Below, one piece after another: positions 36,740 through 46,132 of a DNA stretch of 64,000 bases (position 1 is the first letter of the stretch; every line of letters begins with the position of its first letter). Both the position numbers and the translations under genes were made by a program. Location: the NCBI RefSeq assembly GCF_003852405.1, contig NZ_QAJM01000014.1, forward strand, positions 329,181-393,180, written 5' to 3'. A model generated the notes under the pieces. It had not been told where the DNA came from. It did no database searches and worked only from the letters and a program-made list of their open reading frames with translations. The stretch comes from Pseudomonas sp. KBW05. GTDB lineage: Bacteria; Pseudomonadota; Gammaproteobacteria; Pseudomonadales; Pseudomonadaceae.

Positions 36740-37708
36740 TTAGCGTTGTTTCATGCGGTCAATGATGACCGCCAACAGCAAGATCGAGCCCCGAATCACA
36801 TACTGGTAAAAGGTATCGATGTTCTTCAGGTTCATCGCATTCTCAATGATCGCCAAAATCAACACCCCGGCAATCACATGCCGGATCATGCCGATCCCCC
36901 CGCTCAACGACACCCCGCCCAGCACGCACGCCGAAATCACCGTCAACTCGAACCCCTGGCCAATCATCGGCTGGCCCGAGGTCATGCGTGAGGCGAGGAT
37001 CACCCCCGCCAACGCACCAATCAAGCCGTGCACGGCAAAGATGATGATCTTGGTGCGATCAACGTTCACCCCCGCCAGCAACGCGGCTTCCTGGTTGCCG
37101 CCAATGGCCATGGTGTTGCGCCCGTAGGTGGTGTAGTTCAGCAGCCAGCCGAAGAACACAAAGCACAGCACGGTGATGATGATCGGCACCGGCACGCCCA
37201 GCAGTTGGCCGTTGCCGAACACGAAGAAGCGCTCATCCATCACCCCCACCGCCTTGCCGTTGGAGAAGATGTACGCCAGGCCCCGCACAATCTGCATGGT
37301 CGCCAGCGTCGCGATCAACGCGTTGATGCGCAGCTTGGCAATGACGATGCCGTTGATCAGCCCCACCACCAGGCCCATGGCCAACGCCGCCGACACGCCG
37401 AGCACCACGCTGTCGGTATCACGAATCACGATGCCCGCCACCACGCCGGCGCAAGCAATCACCGAGCCCACCGACAAGTCGAAGTGCCCCGACGCCAGGC
37501 AGAACAGCATGGTGCACGCCGCAATGCCGACAGTAGAAATCGCCAGGCCCAGGCCGCGCATGTTCAGCGGCGAAAGAAAGTTGTCGATAAACAGCGCGCT
37601 GAGCACAAAAATGCCCAGCGCCGCGAGCAGCATCACCCAGTCATCGAGGAACTTGCGCTGGTTGAAACCCGGCCAGAAACCCTTTGCAGTTTTTACGTCG
37701 GACATCAT
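36740..37708 (-). CDS. araH: L-arabinose-type ABC transporter permease
   Basis: 322 residues, about eight to ten membrane helices, BPD_transp_2 (ribose/arabinose importer) type: GLGLAISTVGIAACTMLF, SGHFDLSVGSVIACAG, YTTYGRNTMAIGGNQEAALLAGV and VLGGVSLSGGIGMIRHVIAGV. It forms the membrane channel of the importer encoded with araG and araF. Starts 14 bases after araG on the same strand. Confidence 0.9.
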   Translation of the reverse strand: MMSDVKTAKGFWPGFNQRKFLDDWVMLLAALGIFVLSALFIDNFLSPLNMRGLGLAISTVGIAACTMLFCLASGHFDLSVGSVIACAGVVAGIVIRDTDSVVLGVSAALAMGLVVGLINGIVIAKLRINALIATLATMQIVRGLAYIFSNGKAVGVMDERFFVFGNGQLLGVPVPIIITVLCFVFFGWLLNYTTYGRNTMAIGGNQEAALLAGVNVDRTKIIIFAVHGLIGALAGVILASRMTSGQPMIGQGFELTVISACVLGGVSLSGGIGMIRHVIAGVLILAIIENAMNLKNIDTFYQYVIRGSILLLAVIIDRMKQR

Positions 37709-37722
37709 TCACCTCGAATTCT

Positions 37723-39222
37723 TCAAGCCCGCGAACGCGGGAGAGCCAGTTGCAACAGCCGCGCTTCATCCGCCTGATCACGGTTCAACTCGCCGGTCAG
37801 GGCGCCTTCGCTCATCACCAGGATGCGGTCGCTGATGCCCATCACTTCCATCAGGTCGCTGGACACCACGATCACCGCAATACCTTGAGCTGCGAGGTTA
37901 TGGATGATCTGGTAAATCTCCGACTTGGCGCCGATATCGATACCGCGCGTGGGTTCATCCAGCAGCAGGACTTTCATCGGCATCGACAGCCAGCGGCCGA
38001 GAATGGCCTTCTGCTGGTTGCCGCCCGAGAGGTACATGATTTTCTGCTCGGCGTTCGGCGTCTTGACTTTCATCGCCTTGATTTGATGCTCTGCGTTGCC
38101 CTTTTCCCAGCCTTCACGCAGCAGCCAACCGAATGCGGAATGGGCGCCACGGGCACTGATATTGATGTTTTCGGCAACGCTGGACAGCGGGATGATGCCT
38201 TCCTTCTTGCGATCCTCGGGGCACAGCAACACCCCGGCGCCGATGGCATCGCGCGGTGAATGCAGTTGCAGTTTTTTGCCACAGAGTTCCAGGCTTCCGG
38301 CGGTGCTGCGGGTCAAACCGCTCAACAACCGAAACAGCTCGGTGCGCCCTGCCCCCACCAACCCGAACAGGCCGAGGATCTCGCCCTTGTGCACCTGAAA
38401 ACTGATCGGCTCGCGCAAGCCGGGGCCGAGCAAATCCTTGGCCTTGAGCGCCACCTCGGCATGCTCGCGCGGGCGATAATCGTAGATGTCGTGAATATCG
38501 CGACCGACCATGCAGGTCACCAACTGGTCATGGCTCAGGGCGCTCATGTCGTCGAAGGTGCGTACAAAACGGCCGTCCTTGAACACCGTCACCGCGTTGC
38601 AGATGCGGAACACTTCTTCCATGCGGTGGGACACGTAGAGCACCACTTTGCCCTCATCGCGCAGGCGCGTGATGATCGCCATCAGCCGGTCGATTTCCCG
38701 CGCGGAGAGGCTGCTGGTGGGTTCATCAAAGGCGATCACATGGGCGCCACGGGACAACGCCTTGGCGATTTCCACCAGTTGGCGTTGGCCCAGGGACAGG
38801 CGACCGAGCTTCTCCGCCGGGTCGATTTCATCCGCCAGGCCCTTGAGGCAAGCGAGGGCTTGCTTGCGCAACTGCCCCCGATTGACCACGCCAAACCGCG
38901 AGGGCAAATGCCCGAGGAACAAGTTCTCGGCCACGGTCATTTCCGGCACCAGGTGCAGTTCCTGGTGGATCACCGCCACGCCGCTGGCGATGCTGTCGGC
39001 GGCGTTTTTGAAGGCCATCGTCTGCTCGCCGATGTGCAGCGTGCCGCTGCTGGGAATGTAGGCGCCGCCTAGAATCTTCAGCAACGTCGACTTGCCCGCG
39101 CCGTTCTCGCCCATCAGCGCATGCACTTGATGCGGCCGCGCTTCAAAGCTGATCTGCGCCAGAGCCTTGACCCCGGGAAACTCCTTGCCGATGCCGTTGA
39201 AGCGCAGGGCCGCGCCGGTCAT
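37723..39222 (-). CDS. araG: L-arabinose-type ABC transporter ATP-binding protein
   Basis: 499 residues from ATG 39222, overlapping araF by four bases. Two fused ATPase domains: the first with Walker A GENGAGKST, signature LSLGQRQLVEIAKAL and FDEPTSSLS; the second with the LSGGNQQKAILGRWL signature and LLDEPTRGID. The sequence parallels E. coli AraG closely (FPGVKAL, MGENGAGKSTLLKIL, HQELHLVPEMTVAEN, CPEDRKKEGIIP). It energises uptake of L-arabinose or a similar sugar. Confidence 0.93.
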   Translation of the reverse strand: MTGAALRFNGIGKEFPGVKALAQISFEARPHQVHALMGENGAGKSTLLKILGGAYIPSSGTLHIGEQTMAFKNAADSIASGVAVIHQELHLVPEMTVAENLFLGHLPSRFGVVNRGQLRKQALACLKGLADEIDPAEKLGRLSLGQRQLVEIAKALSRGAHVIAFDEPTSSLSAREIDRLMAIITRLRDEGKVVLYVSHRMEEVFRICNAVTVFKDGRFVRTFDDMSALSHDQLVTCMVGRDIHDIYDYRPREHAEVALKAKDLLGPGLREPISFQVHKGEILGLFGLVGAGRTELFRLLSGLTRSTAGSLELCGKKLQLHSPRDAIGAGVLLCPEDRKKEGIIPLSSVAENINISARGAHSAFGWLLREGWEKGNAEHQIKAMKVKTPNAEQKIMYLSGGNQQKAILGRWLSMPMKVLLLDEPTRGIDIGAKSEIYQIIHNLAAQGIAVIVVSSDLMEVMGISDRILVMSEGALTGELNRDQADEARLLQLALPRSRA

Positions 39223-40199
39223 TTCCACAGCCCGATCTTGGTCAGTTCTTCCTGGAAGTTGGCGCGGGTGATCAGGGTCACTTCGTCCATGGCCGTGTAC
39301 TTCGCGGGCTCCTTGCCGGTGGTGACCCACTCGTACATCGCCAGCGCGGTGTTGTAGCCCTCGATGTGCGGACTCGGCAGCATGGAGCCAAAGAAGCCGC
39401 TGTCGGCTTTCTTCAATTCACCGATGGCGTCGGTGCCATTGATGCCGATACCGATCACATTGGCCGCCTTGAAGCCGGCGCTTTCGGTGGCGCGTACGCC
39501 GCCGAGCACGGTGTTGTCGTTCATGCCGCCGATGATCAGGTTTTTCGCGGCGCTGGGCAGTTTGACCAGGGCCGAGTTGGTGGCGTCCATGCTGCCGGGA
39601 ACATCGAGGGTTTTCAGCGCGGCGGTGAGGATGTGGTCCTTGGGAATGCCGGCGTCTTCGAGGGATTTGATCGAGCCGTCGGTGCGTTTTTTACCGGTGT
39701 CGAGTTCGTTGTAGGTGTTGATCACGGCGTAGGTGTCTTTCCAGTCCCAGCCGCGTTTTTTCGCTTCGGCGGCCATGGCCGCGCCCTGCTTCTGGCCCAC
39801 TTCAAACGCCGCCATACCGAGGTACGGCACGTCTTCCATGAAGTTGCCCTTGGCATCGACGAAGCGATCATCCACCGCCATCACTTTCAGGCCGTTGGCC
39901 TTGGCCTTGGCGACAATGGCAGGGCCGAGGGACACGTCCGGTGGGCAGATCACAAAGCCCTTGGCGCCGTTGGCGGCGAGGCTGTCGATGGCCGACAGGG
40001 TTTTCTCGCCATCGGGCACGGCAATCTTGATCACCGTGAACCCGTGTTCCTTGCCGGCTTTTTCGGCGAAGGCCCATTCGGTCTGGAACCACGGCTCTTC
40101 GGCCTGCTTGACCAGGAAGCCGATCTTCACTTCTTCGGCGAATGCCACACCGCTGAAGGCCATCGCAAGGGCCAGGGTGCCGAGTGTCTTCTTCAACAT
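39219..40199 (-). CDS. araF: L-arabinose-type periplasmic binding protein
   Basis: 326 residues with a cleavable signal peptide (about 1-21, ending VAFAEE). The mature part is an AraF-like type I periplasmic binding protein: KIGFLVKQAEEPWFQTEWAFAEKA, ICPPDVSLGPAIV, AVDDRF, GIGINGTDAIGELKK. Captures the sugar for AraGH. araG begins within its stop codon region. Confidence 0.92.
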   Translation of the reverse strand: MLKKTLGTLALAMAFSGVAFAEEVKIGFLVKQAEEPWFQTEWAFAEKAGKEHGFTVIKIAVPDGEKTLSAIDSLAANGAKGFVICPPDVSLGPAIVAKAKANGLKVMAVDDRFVDAKGNFMEDVPYLGMAAFEVGQKQGAAMAAEAKKRGWDWKDTYAVINTYNELDTGKKRTDGSIKSLEDAGIPKDHILTAALKTLDVPGSMDATNSALVKLPSAAKNLIIGGMNDNTVLGGVRATESAGFKAANVIGIGINGTDAIGELKKADSGFFGSMLPSPHIEGYNTALAMYEWVTTGKEPAKYTAMDEVTLITRANFQEELTKIGLWK

Positions 40200-40229
40200 G
40201 AACCACCTCTTCTTGTTATTGGAAAAGTG

Positions 40230-41051
40230 TTAGTCGTGGTACATCACAGACCGCCCGCCATCGATCATCAGGCAGGTGGCATTGATAAAGGGCGCCTCGT
40301 CGGTGGCCAAAAACAGCGCGGTCATCGCCACCTCGACCGGTTGGCCGATGCGCTTGGGCGGGTGCAGGTCGAAGGCGCGCTGGCGCTCGGCGTGGGGGTC
40401 GGCAAAGCCGTTCCAGTAATCGACGTTGAGTTGGGTCTCGATATAGCCCGGCGCGATGGCATTCACGCGGATGCCCTTGGGCGCGTATTCGATGCCCAGC
40501 GCCCGGGTCAGGCCGAGCAGGCCATGCTTGGCCACAGGATAGGGAAAGCAGCCGGGAATGATGTGGCTGGAATGGGTGGAGGCGATATTGATGATGTTGC
40601 CGATGCCCTGCGCAATCATGTGCGGCAACACCGCGCGGCAGCCGAACCAGGCGCCGTCGAGGTCGATGGCGAAGCAACGGCGCCAGTCTTCGTCGCTCAT
40701 TTGCAGCGGGTCGCGGAACACGTTGACCCCGGCGCAGTTGACCAGCACGTCGACGCGACCGAAGCGTGCGATGGCCAGGTTGACCAGCGACTGCCATTGC
40801 TCGTTTGAGGTGATATCGACGGGTTGCGCGTAGATTTCAGCGCCGCGTTCGCGCCAGTGGGCGGCGACTTTCTCGACCTTTTCGGCCTGGATATCGGCGA
40901 TGACCAGGCGCGCCTGCTGGGCCTGGAAGCACGCGACGATGGCCTCGCCAATGCCTTGGGCGGCGCCGGTGATGATCACCACCTTGTCTTTGAGCCGCTC
41001 GCCATAGGTTGGCTCGGGCACGGCGGGGAGTGACAACGGTTGTGCCTGCAT
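40230..41051 (-). CDS. SDR oxidoreductase, probable sugar 1-dehydrogenase
   Basis: 273 residues. NAD(P) motif ITGAAQGIG, NCAGV, active-site Ser in NIASTHSSH, Tyr/Lys in FPYPVAKHG and C-terminal IDGGRSVMYHD. It lies 30 bases upstream of araF and leads the araFGH operon. By context it may oxidise L-arabinose (or galactose) to the lactone, the first step of the oxidative non-phosphorylating pathway known in pseudomonads; the lactonase and dehydratase genes are not in this window. Substrate assignment is inference. Confidence 0.88.
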   Translation of the reverse strand: MQAQPLSLPAVPEPTYGERLKDKVVIITGAAQGIGEAIVACFQAQQARLVIADIQAEKVEKVAAHWRERGAEIYAQPVDITSNEQWQSLVNLAIARFGRVDVLVNCAGVNVFRDPLQMSDEDWRRCFAIDLDGAWFGCRAVLPHMIAQGIGNIINIASTHSSHIIPGCFPYPVAKHGLLGLTRALGIEYAPKGIRVNAIAPGYIETQLNVDYWNGFADPHAERQRAFDLHPPKRIGQPVEVAMTALFLATDEAPFINATCLMIDGGRSVMYHD

Positions 41052-41164
41052 CGCTTCACCTGTTTTATTTTTGGTAGTGAGTGCTGATGCAGGCGACTAT
41101 AAACCGATCTTTTGAAACATCTCAATATATAAATTTGCATCCCACATTATGAGCAAAATGCAAA

Positions 41165-41261
41165 AAAATGTGGGAGCGGGCTTGCTCGCGAATGCGGTGT
41201 GTCAGTCACACATTAATTGACTGGCCCACCGCATTCGCGAGCAAGCCCGCTCCCACATTTT
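41165..41261. repeat. REP/REPIN inverted pair (GCGGGC class)
   Basis: Inverted GGGAGCGGGCTTGCTCGCGA arms extended by ATGCGGTG, with the spacer GTGTCAGTCACACATTAATT. The spacer is nearly identical to that of the REPIN at 43.5 kb. Confidence 0.9.
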
Positions 41262-41289
41262 GATCTTCAATGCTTTCGGGAGGGTATTT

Positions 41290-41769
41290 TCAACCCAGCG
41301 CAAAATCCCGCAGCGCATCGCCTTCCATGCGATAACGCACCCACTCTTCCTGCGGCTGCGCGCCAATGGATTTGTAAAAGGCAATCGCCGGTTCGTTCCA
41401 GTCCAGCACGCTCCACTCGAACCGCCCGCAACCGTTGTCAAAAGCGATCTTGGCCAGGTGGCGCAGCAACTTCTTGCCTGCCCCGCCGCCGCGTTGTTCC
41501 GGGTTGATGTAGAGGTCTTCGAGGTACAGGCAGTTGCTGCCCAGCCACGTGGAATAGCTGAAAAAGAACACCGCGAAACCAATCGGCAAGCCGTCGCGCA
41601 AACAGATCAGGCCATGGGCGGTGGCGCCCTCGCTGAACAGGCTGCGCTCGATGTCCACCACGCTGGCGATCACTTCGTGCCGGGCCTTCTCGTACTCGGC
41701 CAGTTCGGTGATGAAAGTCAGGATCTGCGCAGCATCGCTGGGCACGGCGGGGCGAATCTCGATGGTCAT
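41290..41769 (-). CDS. GNAT-family N-acetyltransferase
   Basis: 159 residues from ATG 41769 with AAGG upstream. GNAT features: YLEDLYINPEQRGGGAGKKLL (motif A, acetyl-CoA pyrophosphate loop with RGGGAGK) and FEWSVLDWNEPAIAFYKSIGA (motif B). It is closest in look to the diamine/thialysine acetyltransferase group. Acceptor unknown. Cytoplasmic. Confidence 0.9.
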   Translation of the reverse strand: MTIEIRPAVPSDAAQILTFITELAEYEKARHEVIASVVDIERSLFSEGATAHGLICLRDGLPIGFAVFFFSYSTWLGSNCLYLEDLYINPEQRGGGAGKKLLRHLAKIAFDNGCGRFEWSVLDWNEPAIAFYKSIGAQPQEEWVRYRMEGDALRDFALG

Positions 41770-41953
41770 GGGCGAGCCTTGGGCAATTGCAAAGCACACA
41801 TACTAAGGGGGTTTGATGACTGATTGCAGTGCATTTTGATAGGCACCGTTACTCCGTCACCTGGTAACGCTGGCACCAGCAACCACACAACAATCGCCCT
41901 GCGCGTGCATGGTAAAAAGTTGCGCATAATTCCAACGACGTCCAGGCCTTCCC

Positions 41954-43156
41954 ATGCATGCCTCATCCCCGGTGAGCACCAAGCTGTTCGCCCTGTTTTG
42001 CCTTGCCAGTTTTTTGCTGTCGCTGTCTTACGGCTCGACCTTTTTGCTGTCGCTGCTGATTCATACACGCGGCGGTGACGAGCACGATGCGGGCAGTGTG
42101 ATTTCCACGGCGATGCTCAGCACTTTTGTGGCGGTGATGATCTCCGGGCACTTATCCGATGCATGGGGCGCGGCCCGCACGATTGCCGGGATGGGCTTGC
42201 TGTTGGTGGTGGCCTGCCTGGGATTTGCGCTGATGCCCGGCTTTGGCCAGGGCTTGCGGGTGTTTGGCCTGGCCTTGGGCCTGGGTTGGGGGGTGTTCTA
42301 TACCTTGGGTCCGATCATCGTCGCGATGTTGGTTGCACCAGAGCAACGGGCCAAGTACTTCGCGTTGCTGTCGGGCAGCATGATGAGTGGCATCGGTGCC
42401 GGGCCATTGCTGGGGCGTGCGGCGAGTGCGCTGGGGTTGCCGCTGACCACGGCGTTTTACATCGCCGCACTGGCCAGCCTGGTTGGGGTGCTGGTGTTTT
42501 GGCGCCTGAGCCGGCATCTCAAGCAGGAAGCGACAGTGGCGAAAATCTCCTGGGCCGCCACGCGCCAGGTGCTGTCCTCCAAAGCAGCGTTCGCGATCAT
42601 CATGGTCGGCCTCGGCGGTTGCGTGTTTGGCGGGTTGTCGTCGTTCCAGACCAGCTATGCGGCGGCGCACGCGCTGGACTATTCGCTGTTCTTTGGCGGC
42701 TTCCTGAGCGCGGCGATCACCAGCCGCTTGCTGATCGCCGGGTGGGTGGTCAAGCGTGATGCCTACGCCGCGGCGTGTGTGTTGTCGGGGCTGATGCTGC
42801 TGTCGGTATTGATGTTTGGCTTCACGGTGTCGGGGCCCTTCAGTTACCTGCTGGCGGCGGTCACCTTGGGCGTGGGTTACGGCCTGACGTACTCGGTGAT
42901 CAACGGGTTGGTGGCCAATGAAGCACCGGCGGGCACCACGCCCCAGGCGCTGTTGCTGTTCAGCCTGGGCTACTTTGTCGGGGTGTTCGGGTTTCCGTTG
43001 CTGGCGGGGCGGATCATCGTCGAATACGGGCTGACGACCTTGCTGCTGACGGTCGTGGCAGTGGCGCTGTGCAATTGGTTGATCACCGTGGTGCGGCTGA
43101 TCTGGCGCCGTTCGTCGCCAGCCAGGCACCAACAGCCGATGGGGGCGGACCAATAG
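41954..43156 (+). CDS. MFS transporter
   Basis: 400 residues with twelve hydrophobic segments. The loop after helix two (SGHLSDAWGAARTI) has the MFS cytoplasmic D-x-G-R-like motif and the second half repeats the pattern. Drug/sugar exporter-like MFS; substrate unknown. Start at ATG 41954 has no strong ribosome site; ATG within the next codons is not better. Divergent from the GNAT gene. Confidence 0.88.
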   Translation: MHASSPVSTKLFALFCLASFLLSLSYGSTFLLSLLIHTRGGDEHDAGSVISTAMLSTFVAVMISGHLSDAWGAARTIAGMGLLLVVACLGFALMPGFGQGLRVFGLALGLGWGVFYTLGPIIVAMLVAPEQRAKYFALLSGSMMSGIGAGPLLGRAASALGLPLTTAFYIAALASLVGVLVFWRLSRHLKQEATVAKISWAATRQVLSSKAAFAIIMVGLGGCVFGGLSSFQTSYAAAHALDYSLFFGGFLSAAITSRLLIAGWVVKRDAYAAACVLSGLMLLSVLMFGFTVSGPFSYLLAAVTLGVGYGLTYSVINGLVANEAPAGTTPQALLLFSLGYFVGVFGFPLLAGRIIVEYGLTTLLLTVVAVALCNWLITVVRLIWRRSSPARHQQPMGADQ

Positions 43157-43190
43157 AGGGTAAGGACAATCATCCTAAGGAGACACACTC

Positions 43191-43511
43191 ATGAAGCATT
43201 CCCAGTTTGCTGCCCTCGCCCTCACCGGCCTGTTGTCTGCGGTTTCCCTGAGTGGTTTTGCGGCCACGTCGTCCACCGGCCCGACCAACCCGTCTACCAG
43301 CGAGACCCAGAAATCCATGGGCACCGGCATGGAGATCAACGGCGGCGCCGTCGACAACAGCAACAGTGCCGACCCGCACACCAAAGGCCAGGACACCCAG
43401 CGCCAGGCACCCGCTGCCGTGGGCAATGGCAAGATGGGGCCGGCGGTGAATGAGCCGAAGGTGCACAAGGATGACAACCTGCCGGGTGCGCCGAAGCAGC
43501 CGGCAGAGTAG
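43191..43511 (+). CDS. Secreted hypothetical protein, 106 aa
   Basis: 106 residues, with AAGGAG upstream. A signal peptide (about 1-25, LSGFAAT) is followed by a hydrophilic, Gly/Ser/Thr/Asn/Pro-rich chain without cysteines, probably disordered. It starts 34 bases after the MFS gene. No recognised domain. Confidence 0.75.
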   Translation: MKHSQFAALALTGLLSAVSLSGFAATSSTGPTNPSTSETQKSMGTGMEINGGAVDNSNSADPHTKGQDTQRQAPAAVGNGKMGPAVNEPKVHKDDNLPGAPKQPAE

Positions 43512-43547
43512 TTTCGTCGCACACACAGCCAGACTGTGGCGGGCTTT

Positions 43548-43636
43548 TGTGGGAGCGGGCTTGCTCGCGAATGCGGTGTGTCAGCCACACATTAATTGAC
43601 TGATACACCGCCTTCGCGAGCAAGCCCGCTCCCACA
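43548..43636. repeat. REP/REPIN inverted pair (GCGGGC class)
   Basis: Inverted GGGAGCGGGCTTGCTCGCGA arms; spacer GTGTCAGCCACACATTAATT differs from that of the 41.2 kb copy by one base in this stretch. Confidence 0.9.
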
Positions 43637-43650
43637 GTTTTTGATTGGGT

Positions 43651-44556
43651 TTATTCAGTGAGAAGCGCGTCTACTTCGGCAGTGCCGGGTGATGTGGCCG
43701 GGCCCCAGCGTGTCACGGCCAGCGCCGCTGCGGCATTCGCTCGGCGCGCCGCTTGGGCGGGCGTCAAGCCACTCGCCAACCCAGCGATAAACACACCCGC
43801 ATGGGCGTCCCCTGCACCATTGCTGTCCACGGCCTTCACCTTGAAGCCCGGCACGTGTTGCTCGTTCACCCAGCAGCCGTTCGGCCCATCCCGAACCACG
43901 CGCAATGCGCCCTCGGGCAGATGGCGTTGCAGGTCGCCCAAGGCTTGCGCCAGCGAATCCGCACCGGTAAATGCCAAGGCTTCCGGGCCGTTGCTGGTCC
44001 AGATATCGATGCGCGGCAGCAACGCGACCATCAACGGCGAATCCACCGCCCTGACCAGCGGGCCCGGGTCGAACACCACGCGGATCTCACGCGGCAGCGC
44101 CAGCAACCAATCGAGCAACGCCTGCGCCTTGCCGTCCAGCAACAAGCTGTAGCCGCTGACGTAGACATAGTCGTCCGCACGCGGCAGCACGCCGGCCAAA
44201 TCCTCGGCGCTCAAATCTCCCTCGGCGCCGAGGTGGGAAATGAACGTGCGCTCGGTGCTCGCCTCGGTCAGAGACACACATAAGCCGGTGTCTTTATCGG
44301 TGCTGGCCACCAGGGCCATCTCCACGCCTTCGGCCTGCATCGCCGCGCGCGCCAGGTCGCCAAAACGGCCATTGCCGTGGCGCCCGAGGTACACCACCGG
44401 CAAGCCATTGCGCTTGGCGGCGGCCATCACGTTGAAACCGCCGCCGGCTTCAAAACTGGCAGACCGCGCCAGCACATCGCCGCCGCTGACGGGCAGGGAA
44501 TCCAGGGCCATGACCAGGTCGACGATGACCTGGCCGGTATGCAGCAATCTAGACAT
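43651..44556 (-). CDS. PfkB-family carbohydrate/nucleoside kinase
   Basis: 301 residues from ATG 44556. PfkB features: GGGFNVMAAAKRNGL and GRHGNGRFGD near the N-terminus and the C-terminal anion-hole motif VDSNGAGDAHAGVFIAGLASG with the catalytic Asp. It phosphorylates a sugar or nucleoside with ATP. Its start overlaps the end of the NCS1 permease gene by eight bases, so the substrate is probably the imported nucleoside or its ribosyl product. Confidence 0.9.
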   Translation of the reverse strand: MSRLLHTGQVIVDLVMALDSLPVSGGDVLARSASFEAGGGFNVMAAAKRNGLPVVYLGRHGNGRFGDLARAAMQAEGVEMALVASTDKDTGLCVSLTEASTERTFISHLGAEGDLSAEDLAGVLPRADDYVYVSGYSLLLDGKAQALLDWLLALPREIRVVFDPGPLVRAVDSPLMVALLPRIDIWTSNGPEALAFTGADSLAQALGDLQRHLPEGALRVVRDGPNGCWVNEQHVPGFKVKAVDSNGAGDAHAGVFIAGLASGLTPAQAARRANAAAALAVTRWGPATSPGTAEVDALLTE

Positions 44557-46015
44557 GGTGGCTCTCAACTAACGCCGGGCGACGATCAGCCGCGCCGCCC
44601 AGTACCGCATAAATCCCACCGGCCACCAGGAAAGTCACGATCCAACCCAGGCCGTTGTGGCCCAACCAGGAGTCAGACAGCGGCCCGGCGAACCAGATAT
44701 TTTCGGCGGTGGTACCAATGGTGGTGAAGCTGAAGCCCAGCACAATCGCCACCGCCCACGCGCCGAACGCACGCCATTCCACGCCGCCGCGATACCAGTA
44801 GGCGCTGCTGGGGCTGACGTCCAGCAAGTCCTTGGGGCTGTAGTAGTGACGGTGGATCAGGTCGACCACGAAGATCCCGACCCACGCGGTAATTGGCACC
44901 GCCAGCAGCGAGATGAAGGTGATGAATGGGCCGTAGAAGCTGTCGGCGATCAGCATGAAGTAGATGGAACCGGCAAAGATCGCGACGATATCGACGATCA
45001 CCGCGTGCACGCGCTTGACCTTCAAGCCGAGGGTCAAGGTGGTGAGGCCCGCCGAGTACACCGAGAGGTTGTTGGACAGCAGCAACCCGCCGAAGGCCGT
45101 GATCAGGTACGGCACGGCCATCCAGGTCGGCAGCATATCGCGGATCGCGATGATCGGGTCGGTGGCCGAGGCCAGGTCATTGTTGCCCACCGACAGCAGG
45201 CCGCCGAGGGTGATCAGCAACACCAGCGGAATGCCCGCGCCAAACGCCGCCGACGCCACCAGGCGCACGGCCTTGACGCTGCGGCGCTGGTAACGCGACA
45301 TGTCGGCACCGGCGTTGGCCCAACCAATCCCGGTGCCAGCCGCCATGGTGCCGACGCCGATGATCATCGCGCTGAGCGGCGCCGGGGTCGCATTGAACAC
45401 GGCGCTCCAGTCGATGGTGGCGCACAGGAAGCCGCCCACCAGCAGGTTCAGCGCGCCGAACACGTAGGTCGCCCACTTCTGGATCACCAGCAAAGTGGCG
45501 TGGCCCAGACCGGACACTGCCAGGGTCAGCAGCACAAAAATGGCGATAAACAGCAGGGTCAGCAGGGGTGCGCTTTTCGCGGCGACGGGCGAACCAAACA
45601 GGATCGAGCACAACGACAGCAGCACGAAGGCGGCGGTGGTGGTGTTAACAGTTTCCCAACCCAGGCGCGACATCAGCGAGACCAGCGTCGGGCCGATATT
45701 GCCGCGCACGCCGAAGATCGCCCGGGACAGCGTCAGGCTCGGCGCACGCCCACGCCGGCCGGCGATAGAGATGATGCCCACCACGGCGAACGAACCGGCC
45801 GCGCCAAGGATCGCAACGATGATCGCCTGCCAGATGGCCAGGCCACGAAACGCCACCAGCGTCGCGCCCAAGGGCAAACCGAGGATGCTGATATTGGCCG
45901 CGAACCATACCCAGAACAGTTGCAGCGGATGGCCGTTGCACTCGCCTTCCGGGACCGGCTCGATGCCGCGTGTTTCCAGTTGCCCGGCGCTTTGGCCGGA
46001 AGAGGTGTTGCTCAT
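44549..46015 (-). CDS. NCS1-family permease (purine-cytosine permease-like)
   Basis: 488 residues, about twelve membrane helices. Similar to cytosine/purine permeases: NISILGLPLGATLVAF, the conserved FGVRGNIGPTLVSLMSRLGWETVNTTTA region and the DLIHRHYYSPKDLLDVSP loop. The kinase gene follows by overlap and the ADP-ribosylglycohydrolase precedes. Probably imports a nucleoside or base. A second NCS1 permease of different subgroup is at the window start. Confidence 0.9.
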   Translation of the reverse strand: MSNTSSGQSAGQLETRGIEPVPEGECNGHPLQLFWVWFAANISILGLPLGATLVAFRGLAIWQAIIVAILGAAGSFAVVGIISIAGRRGRAPSLTLSRAIFGVRGNIGPTLVSLMSRLGWETVNTTTAAFVLLSLCSILFGSPVAAKSAPLLTLLFIAIFVLLTLAVSGLGHATLLVIQKWATYVFGALNLLVGGFLCATIDWSAVFNATPAPLSAMIIGVGTMAAGTGIGWANAGADMSRYQRRSVKAVRLVASAAFGAGIPLVLLITLGGLLSVGNNDLASATDPIIAIRDMLPTWMAVPYLITAFGGLLLSNNLSVYSAGLTTLTLGLKVKRVHAVIVDIVAIFAGSIYFMLIADSFYGPFITFISLLAVPITAWVGIFVVDLIHRHYYSPKDLLDVSPSSAYWYRGGVEWRAFGAWAVAIVLGFSFTTIGTTAENIWFAGPLSDSWLGHNGLGWIVTFLVAGGIYAVLGGAADRRPALVESHHV

Positions 46016-46078
46016 GAAGGGATACTCCGGGTGCCGATATTGTTGTGGTTGTGGCAGAGGTTCTATTCAACTCGGTTG

Positions 46079-46119
46079 AATGTGGGAGCTGGCTTCTGTG
46101 GGAGCTGGCTCCCACATTT
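46079..46119. repeat. Truncated REP hairpin
   Basis: TGTGGGAGCTGGCTTC followed by TGTGGGAGCTGG and CTCCCACA: a direct duplication of a REP half plus a short inverted arm, located between the permease and glycohydrolase genes. Confidence 0.7.
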
Positions 46120-46132
46120 TTATCGGTGGCGC

